From the NCBI RefSeq assembly GCF_016862935.1, contig NZ_BONX01000010.1:124001-188000 (forward strand): a stretch of DNA of 64,000 bases, read 5' to 3'. This DNA is from Plantactinospora mayteni. Lineage in GTDB: Bacteria; Actinomycetota; Actinomycetes; Mycobacteriales; Micromonosporaceae. Every line of letters starts with the position of its first letter. Positions within the stretch are counted from its first letter, which is position 1. This document shows positions 59,319 through 64,000 of this stretch, one piece after another. The notes beneath the pieces are model-generated. The model had not been told where the DNA came from. It saw only the letters and a list, made by a program, of their open reading frames with translations, and did no database searches. The translations under genes were made by a program, and so were the position numbers.

Positions 59319-61316
59319 ATGGACATACAGGTCGCCGACACGCTGCTTAACACGCTGATCGACGGACGCTACCGCATCCGCGGTCGCGTGGCCCGTGGTG
59401 GGATGGCGACCGTCTACACCGCCATCGACGAGCGGCTAGACCGTACGGTCGCAATCAAGATCATTCACCCGAACCAGGCCCAGGCGGCGCAGGTGCAGCT
59501 CGCCGGGTTCCTGGAGCGGTTCACCGACGAGGCCAAGACCATCGCCCGGTTGACCCACCCGAACGTGGTGGCCGTCTACGACCAGGGCACCCACGGCGGC
59601 CTGCCGTACCTGGTCATGGAGTACGTCCGGGGCCGGACCCTGCGCGACATCCTGGCCGAGCGCAAGCGACTCAACCCGAGCGAGGCGCTCGCGATCCTGG
59701 AGCAGATGCTCGCCGCGATCGGCGCCGCGCACCGGGCCGGACTGGTGCACCGGGACGTGAAACCCGAGAACGTGCTGGTCGCCGAGGCGCCGAGCGGCGG
59801 TGCGGGCAACCTCGTCGACGGTGTGGTGAAGGTCGCCGACTTCGGGCTGGCCCGGGCGGTCGAGGCGAGTTCCGACACCGAGGGCGGCAACCAGCTCATG
59901 GCCACGGTCGCCTACGTGGCACCCGAGCTGGTCACCGAGGGCCGCGCCGATCCGCGTACCGACGTCTACGCCGCCGGCATCGTGCTCTTCGAGATGCTCA
60001 CCGGCCGGGTCCCGTACGACGGTGACCGGGCCGTGGAGGTCGCCTGGCAGCACGTGGACCGGGACGTACCGCCGCCCTCCGGGCTGGTCCCCGGCCTGCC
60101 GCCGGTCCTCGACGAGCTGGTCCGCCGGGCGACCCGGCGCGACCCGGGCGCCCGGCCGACGGACGCGGGCGCGTTCCAGGCCGAGGTCCAGGTGGTCCGG
60201 GACGACCTCGGCGCCGTCGCCAATGCCAACACGGCGATACTGCGGCAGATCCCCGCCGTCGACCAGCCGACCATGGTGGTGCAGCAGCCCACCATGGTGG
60301 TCTCGTCGGTCAGCCCCACCAACCGTCCGTCCTGGGCCCGGCTGCCCGACCAGCCACGGGAACGCACCACCCCGCACCGCCGCCGGGCGGCGGCCAGCCC
60401 GGGTTCCGACCTCCTCGACCGGGTCCGCGAGGTCGGCGGGCGACTCTTCGCCGGCCGGGCCTCGGTCGTGGTGACCGTGGTCGCGCTCGCCCTGGTCGCC
60501 GGGATGGCCGGCTGGTGGTTCGCGTTCGGCCGCTACACCGAGACGCCGAGCCTGGCCGGGCTGGCCGGCACGGAGGCCAAGGTGCAGGCCGAAAGGGCGG
60601 GCTTCGTGATCAAATTCGCGGATCCCCGCTACAGCGAGGACGTCGCCAAGGACCAGGTGCTGGCCCAGGACCCCGAGTCGACCAGCCGGATCCAGCGGGG
60701 CGGCACCATCACCCTCACCCTGTCCCTCGGTCCGGAGCGCTTCCCGGTCCCGGACGTGGTCGGCAAGACCCTCGACCTGGCCCAGCTCGACCTGGAGAAC
60801 GCCAACCTGGTCCTGGTCCGCGGCACCGACCGGTACGACGACAACCTGCCGGAGGGCGTGGTGATCGCCACCAACCCGAAGGTCGGCGCCGAGGTCAAGC
60901 CCGGCGACAAGATCACGGTCATCGTGAGCAAGGGCAAGGCGCCGATCAGCGTCCCGGTCCTGGTCGGCAAGAACATCAACGAGGTACGCGACATCGTCCG
61001 GGACCTCGGCCTCGAACTCAGTGAGACGTACAAGGACTCCGACAAGCCCAAGGACCAGGTGATCGCGCAGAGCCCGCAGGACGGCGCCGGGGTGGAGAAG
61101 AACGCGCAGGTCAAGGTCGACGTCAGCAACGGCCCGCCGGCGGTCAACGTGCCCCGGGTGATCGACCTGCCCTGTCAGCAGGCGAAGCAGCTCCTGGAGA
61201 GCCAGGGCCTGGCCGTCGGGGTGCAGTTCAACCCGAACGGGACGGTCCGGATCCAGAACCCGAACGAGAACACTCCGGTGCCGCCAGGGACCCAGGTTGT
61301 CATCACCTGCTTCTGA
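59319..61316 (+). CDS. pknL: Ser/Thr protein kinase with four PASTA domains (pknL locus)
   Basis: A 665-residue receptor kinase. Kinase domain at about residues 17-290 with ATP Lys47 (VAIKII), catalytic HRDVKPEN (Asp146) and DFG (Asp174). A juxtamembrane linker, one membrane helix (about 382-402) and four extracellular PASTA repeats (about 408-665) follow. PASTA domains bind muropeptides or lipid II, so it senses cell-wall state. It occupies the pknL position next to the Rv2175c-like gene, yet mycobacterial PknL lacks PASTA repeats. ATG 59319. The next gene overlaps its end by 20 bases. Confidence 0.95.
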   Translation: MDIQVADTLLNTLIDGRYRIRGRVARGGMATVYTAIDERLDRTVAIKIIHPNQAQAAQVQLAGFLERFTDEAKTIARLTHPNVVAVYDQGTHGGLPYLVMEYVRGRTLRDILAERKRLNPSEALAILEQMLAAIGAAHRAGLVHRDVKPENVLVAEAPSGGAGNLVDGVVKVADFGLARAVEASSDTEGGNQLMATVAYVAPELVTEGRADPRTDVYAAGIVLFEMLTGRVPYDGDRAVEVAWQHVDRDVPPPSGLVPGLPPVLDELVRRATRRDPGARPTDAGAFQAEVQVVRDDLGAVANANTAILRQIPAVDQPTMVVQQPTMVVSSVSPTNRPSWARLPDQPRERTTPHRRRAAASPGSDLLDRVREVGGRLFAGRASVVVTVVALALVAGMAGWWFAFGRYTETPSLAGLAGTEAKVQAERAGFVIKFADPRYSEDVAKDQVLAQDPESTSRIQRGGTITLTLSLGPERFPVPDVVGKTLDLAQLDLENANLVLVRGTDRYDDNLPEGVVIATNPKVGAEVKPGDKITVIVSKGKAPISVPVLVGKNINEVRDIVRDLGLELSETYKDSDKPKDQVIAQSPQDGAGVEKNAQVKVDVSNGPPAVNVPRVIDLPCQQAKQLLESQGLAVGVQFNPNGTVRIQNPNENTPVPPGTQVVITCF

Positions 61317-62256
61317 GCACGCCGCCGGCACCACCACCCCGGTTACCGGCAGCGCCGGCTCGCCGGGCGACCGACCCGGCACCGGCTCGGGCCGGCGGCC
61401 CGCGTCGAGCCGACCCGTCGGCTCGCACACCCCCACCTCGGGCGGACTGGCCAGGGCCGCCCTGCCGTACGCCGACGCGATCGGCTCGGAGGTGGTGCAG
61501 GTCTACGTCGGCAACTCGCGGGGCTGGGCACTGCCACCGGGCGACCCCGGGCAGGACGCGGCGTTCCGGGCCGGCTGCGCCGAACGCGGGCTGGTGGCGT
61601 ACATCCACGCGTCGCTGCTGGTGAACCTCGGCTCGCCCACCCCGGCGACCGTGCAGAAGTCGGTGGCGACCCTGGCGCACGCGCTGGACCGGGGCGCCGC
61701 GATCGGTGCCACCGGGGTGGTCTTCCACGCCGGCAGCGCGGTCGACGCCGGGCACGCCGAGGCGGCGATGCGACAGGTACGCGAGGCGCTGCTGCCGCTG
61801 CTCGACTCGGCGGCGGCGAGTGGCGGGCCGAAGCTGCTGGTGGAGCCGAGCGCCGGTGGCGGCCGTTCGCTGGCCTCCCGGGTCGAGCACCTGGAGCCGT
61901 ACCTCGCCGCAGTCGACTGGCACCCGTGGCTCGGCGCCTGCTTCGACACCTGCCACGCCTGGGCGGCCGGCCACGACCTGGCCCGGGAGGGCGGCATGCG
62001 CGAGACGCTGGACACGCTCGTCGGCGCGATCGGGGCGGAGCGGCTCTGGCTGGTGCACGCCAACGACTCGCGGGACCTGTGCGGCTCGACCCGGGACCGG
62101 CACGAGACGATCGGCAAGGGCAGCATCGGCGAGGCCGCCTTCGCCGAGCTGATGACCCACCCGGCGACCACCGGCATCCCGGTGGTCGTGGAGACGCCGA
62201 GCGAGAACCAGGGCCACGCCGACGACATCAACCTCCTCAAACGCCTCCGCCCGTAG
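61297..62256 (+). CDS. Deoxyribonuclease IV-like AP endonuclease
   Basis: A 319-residue TIM-barrel enzyme of the endonuclease IV (Nfo) family, which cuts DNA at abasic sites. The zinc ligands can be traced: His in VGSHTPTSGGL, His in AYIHASLLVNL, Glu in LLVEPSAGG, Asp/His in CFDTCHAWAAG, His in LVHANDSRD, Asp/His in TRDRHETIGKG and Glu in VVVETPSENQG. No ATG or GTG lies before the first ligand, so TTG 61297, overlapping the kinase gene by 20 bases, is the likely start. A disordered 40-residue N terminus is unusual. Confidence 0.9.
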   Translation: MSSPASEHAAGTTTPVTGSAGSPGDRPGTGSGRRPASSRPVGSHTPTSGGLARAALPYADAIGSEVVQVYVGNSRGWALPPGDPGQDAAFRAGCAERGLVAYIHASLLVNLGSPTPATVQKSVATLAHALDRGAAIGATGVVFHAGSAVDAGHAEAAMRQVREALLPLLDSAAASGGPKLLVEPSAGGGRSLASRVEHLEPYLAAVDWHPWLGACFDTCHAWAAGHDLAREGGMRETLDTLVGAIGAERLWLVHANDSRDLCGSTRDRHETIGKGSIGEAAFAELMTHPATTGIPVVVETPSENQGHADDINLLKRLRP

Positions 62257-62280
62257 GGCTGTCTCTCGGCGGGGCGTAGC

Positions 62281-63006
62281 GTGGCGGCGGTGGGACGGGG
62301 TGTGCGGGGTGTGCTGCTGGTCGGGCTGCTGACCGCGCTCGCGGTGGCCGGCTGCGGCGGCCCACCGACCGGCCCGCCGAGCGACCCGGGCGGCGGCGCG
62401 GGCGGGTCGACGATCCCCTTCGGGCCGACGAGCACGGCCCCCGAGTTCCGGCACGACGTGTCCACGGTCACCGCCGCCGAGCTGGGCGAGAGCTGGCGCC
62501 CCGGCTGCCCGGTCGGCCCGGACCAGCTCCGGCGGATCCGGCTCGACTACTGGGACTTCGACGGCCGCCCCCAGATCGGCACGATCGTCGTGCACCGGTC
62601 GGTCACCGCCGAGGTGGTCGAGATCTTCGCCACCCTCTACCGGGAACGCTTCCCGATCCGCCGGCTACAGCCGGTCGACACGTACGCCGGGGACGACGAC
62701 CGGTCGATGGCCGACGACAACACCTCCGGCTTCAACTGCCGCAGGGCGGTCTCCGGCGGCGCGGCGAAGTGGTCCGTGCACGCGTACGGGAAGGCGATCG
62801 ACGTCAACCCGGTGGAGAACCCGTACCTGGTCGACGGTCGGGTACTGCCACCTGCCGGGGCCGCGTACCGGGACCGCTCCGGCCACCGACCCGGGACGGC
62901 GGTCCCGGGTGGCGTACTGGTCGAGGCGTTCGCGGTGGCCGGCTGGCAGTGGGGCGGCGACTGGCGCTCCCCCGACTACCAGCACTTCACCCGCACCGGC
63001 GGCTGA
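62281..63006 (+). CDS. M15-like D,D-peptidase lipoprotein
   Basis: A 241-residue predicted lipoprotein: a short signal, lipobox AVAGC at about residue 24, a Gly/Pro linker, then an M15-type metallopeptidase fold. Zinc ligands are suggested by SVHAYGKAIDVNP and DYQHF, the usual HxxxxxxD and H pattern of VanY/M15C-like enzymes that cut peptidoglycan stem peptides. It follows the PASTA kinase and endonuclease genes with a 24-base gap. GTG start at 62281. Possibly cell-wall remodelling under kinase control. Confidence 0.86.
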   Translation: MAAVGRGVRGVLLVGLLTALAVAGCGGPPTGPPSDPGGGAGGSTIPFGPTSTAPEFRHDVSTVTAAELGESWRPGCPVGPDQLRRIRLDYWDFDGRPQIGTIVVHRSVTAEVVEIFATLYRERFPIRRLQPVDTYAGDDDRSMADDNTSGFNCRRAVSGGAAKWSVHAYGKAIDVNPVENPYLVDGRVLPPAGAAYRDRSGHRPGTAVPGGVLVEAFAVAGWQWGGDWRSPDYQHFTRTGG

Positions 63007-63112
63007 CCAGCGCGGCACCGACCCGTCAACCCGCGCCCGACCCGTCAACCCGTCGACCCGCTGCCGGGCTCGTCGATCCGTCGGGCGTTCGGCAGCGGGC
63101 CCGCCGGTCCGG

Positions 63113-64000
63113 TCAGTGGCGGAAGATCTCGGTGAGCACCTCTACCGCCCGGTCCACTCCGGCATCGTCGAGGTCGTGATGGGTCACCAGCCGGGCGATG
63201 CGCGGGCCGAGCACCGAGACGAGTACGCCCCGGTCCCGGGCCGCCGCACCCAGCTCGGGAGCGTCGAACCCGCACTTGGTCAGGTCCAGCGGAACGATGT
63301 TGGTGCGTACCGGACCGGCCAGTACTCCGAACGGGGCGAGCGCCTCGGCGAGCCGGGCCGCCCGGACGTGGTCCTCGGCGAGCCGCTCGACGTGCTGGCG
63401 CAGCGCGTACCGGCCGGCGGCGGCGAGGATCCCCGCCTGGCGCATCCCGCCACCCATCCGCTTGCGGATCACCCGGGCCCGGGCGATCCGTTCCGCGCTG
63501 CCGACCACCAGCGAACCGGCCGGCGCGCCGAGCCCCTTGGAGAGGCAGACGGACAGGGTGTCGAAGAGTTCTCCGTAGCTCGCCAGCGGCACCCCGTCGG
63601 CGACGTGCGCGTGCCAGATCCGGGCGCCGTCGCAGTGCAGCCCGATCCCGGCGTCGTCGGCGACCCGGCGCAGCTCGGCGAGGGCGGTCAGCGGGATCAC
63701 CCCGCCACCGCCCCGGTTGTGGGTCTGCTCGACGGCGATCGCCCGGGTCGGCACCGCGTGGTAGCCGTCCGGCCGGATCATCGCCGCCACCACCTCGGGG
63801 TCGAGGTCGGCGCCGACCGGCGACCAGGTCCGGGTGGAGACGCCGCCGATCGCCGCCGCCGCGCCGATCTCGTACGTCACCACGTGCGCGTCGGCGTCGC
63901 AGAGCAGTTCCTCGCCCGGCGGCACCAGCACCTGGATGGCGATCTGGTTGGCCATCGAGCCGGTCGGGGCGAAGAGCGCCGCCTCGTGCCCGAAGAGCGC
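63113..64000 (-). CDS. Low-specificity L-threonine aldolase (5' end cut)
   Basis: A fold-type I PLP enzyme that splits threonine or allo-threonine into glycine and acetaldehyde. PLP Lys lies in LSKGLGAPAG; other family motifs are HCDGARIWHA and EQTHNRGGGG. The reading frame stays open to the right edge: residues ahead of the ATG at 63955 read LFGHEAALFAPTGS, which is family sequence, so that ATG is internal and the gene starts beyond the window. Convergent with the M15 gene. Confidence 0.93.
   Translation of the reverse strand, partial: ALFGHEAALFAPTGSMANQIAIQVLVPPGEELLCDADAHVVTYEIGAAAAIGGVSTRTWSPVGADLDPEVVAAMIRPDGYHAVPTRAIAVEQTHNRGGGGVIPLTALAELRRVADDAGIGLHCDGARIWHAHVADGVPLASYGELFDTLSVCLSKGLGAPAGSLVVGSAERIARARVIRKRMGGGMRQAGILAAAGRYALRQHVERLAEDHVRAARLAEALAPFGVLAGPVRTNIVPLDLTKCGFDAPELGAAARDRGVLVSVLGPRIARLVTHHDLDDAGVDRAVEVLTEIFRH

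Overview
The window is about 74% GC by eye, and its gene content points to a filamentous actinomycete of the Micromonosporaceae (Micromonospora, Plantactinospora or a relative). The evidence is an idsA/mptA/Rv2175c-like/Ser-Thr kinase block syntenic with mycobacterial Rv2172c-Rv2176, an imuA/imuB/dnaE2 mutasome with mycobacterial-type LexA boxes, ECF sigma, SARP and Lsr2-era style regulators, and many GTG starts with 1-4 bp overlaps. No tRNA, rRNA, CRISPR array or complete insertion sequence was seen. Most of the window is ordinary chromosome. Accessory patches lie at about 12.2-18.6 kb, 26.2-31.6 kb and 47.7-50.5 kb.

Layout, left to right. (1) 0-8.8 kb: a partial unknown gene, then leuS with a leader peptide carrying three consecutive Leu codons and an intrinsic terminator, i.e. 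a likely leucine attenuator, then a divergent moxR / DUF58 / transglutaminase operon. (2) 9-12.1 kb: DUF3040 membrane protein, DinB (Pol IV), aldo/keto reductase. (3) 12.2-18.6 kb: a minus-strand lactococcin-972-like bacteriocin cassette. It holds a 66-residue predicted mature peptide, a strong hairpin, a lipoprotein, a peptidoglycan-binding membrane adaptor, an ABC ATPase and a permease. It is preceded by an ECF sigma/membrane-protein pair and a SARP-like regulator with a duplicated hairpin at its 3' end. (4) 18.9-26.1 kb: phosphodiesterase, methyltransferase, then dnaE2 and imuB behind a LexA box. (5) 26.2-33.2 kb: copper block (CopB ATPase, a 19-bp CsoR-type operator, DUF6153, DUF305), a decapitated MFS remnant, a c-di-AMP (ydaO) riboswitch in front of a C39-like peptidase, and an IlvX-like ThDP enzyme. 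(6) 33.3-35.1 kb: imuA and a HEPN gene with a second LexA box. The mutasome genes are therefore split by about 7 kb of unrelated DNA.

(7) 35.2-41.6 kb: ricin-lectin/beta-helix secreted protein, EamA exporter, YtrA-type GntR/ABC operon, mycothiol-type DinB-fold protein. (8) 41.8-47.6 kb: YbaK-like deacylase leading into a carotenoid operon (CrtA-like monooxygenase, GNAT, CruF-like, CruG-like glycosyltransferase, CrtI/CrtD-like desaturase). (9) 47.7-50.5 kb: HTH_38/MarR regulator diverging from a small protein and a serine beta-lactamase-fold hydrolase, with repeated operator-like sites between them. (10) 50.6-64 kb: CDP-alcohol phosphatidyltransferase, metF, XRE regulator, polyprenyl synthase, MptA-like mannosyltransferase, lycopene cyclase genes crtYd/crtYc (crtYc carries an apparent frameshift), Rv2175c-like protein, PASTA kinase, endonuclease IV-like protein, M15-like lipoprotein, and a threonine aldolase running off the right edge.

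The carotenoid genes at 42.3-47.6 kb and 54.9-58.6 kb probably serve one pathway for a glycosylated carotenoid: prenyl precursor, cyclisation of one end, then hydration, desaturation and glycosylation of the other. The most unusual signals are the bacteriocin cassette with its internal hairpin, the leuS attenuator, the broken crtYc, the split mutasome with a short ORF behind one LexA box, and several diverged 15-bp and 53-bp tandem duplications at gene ends.
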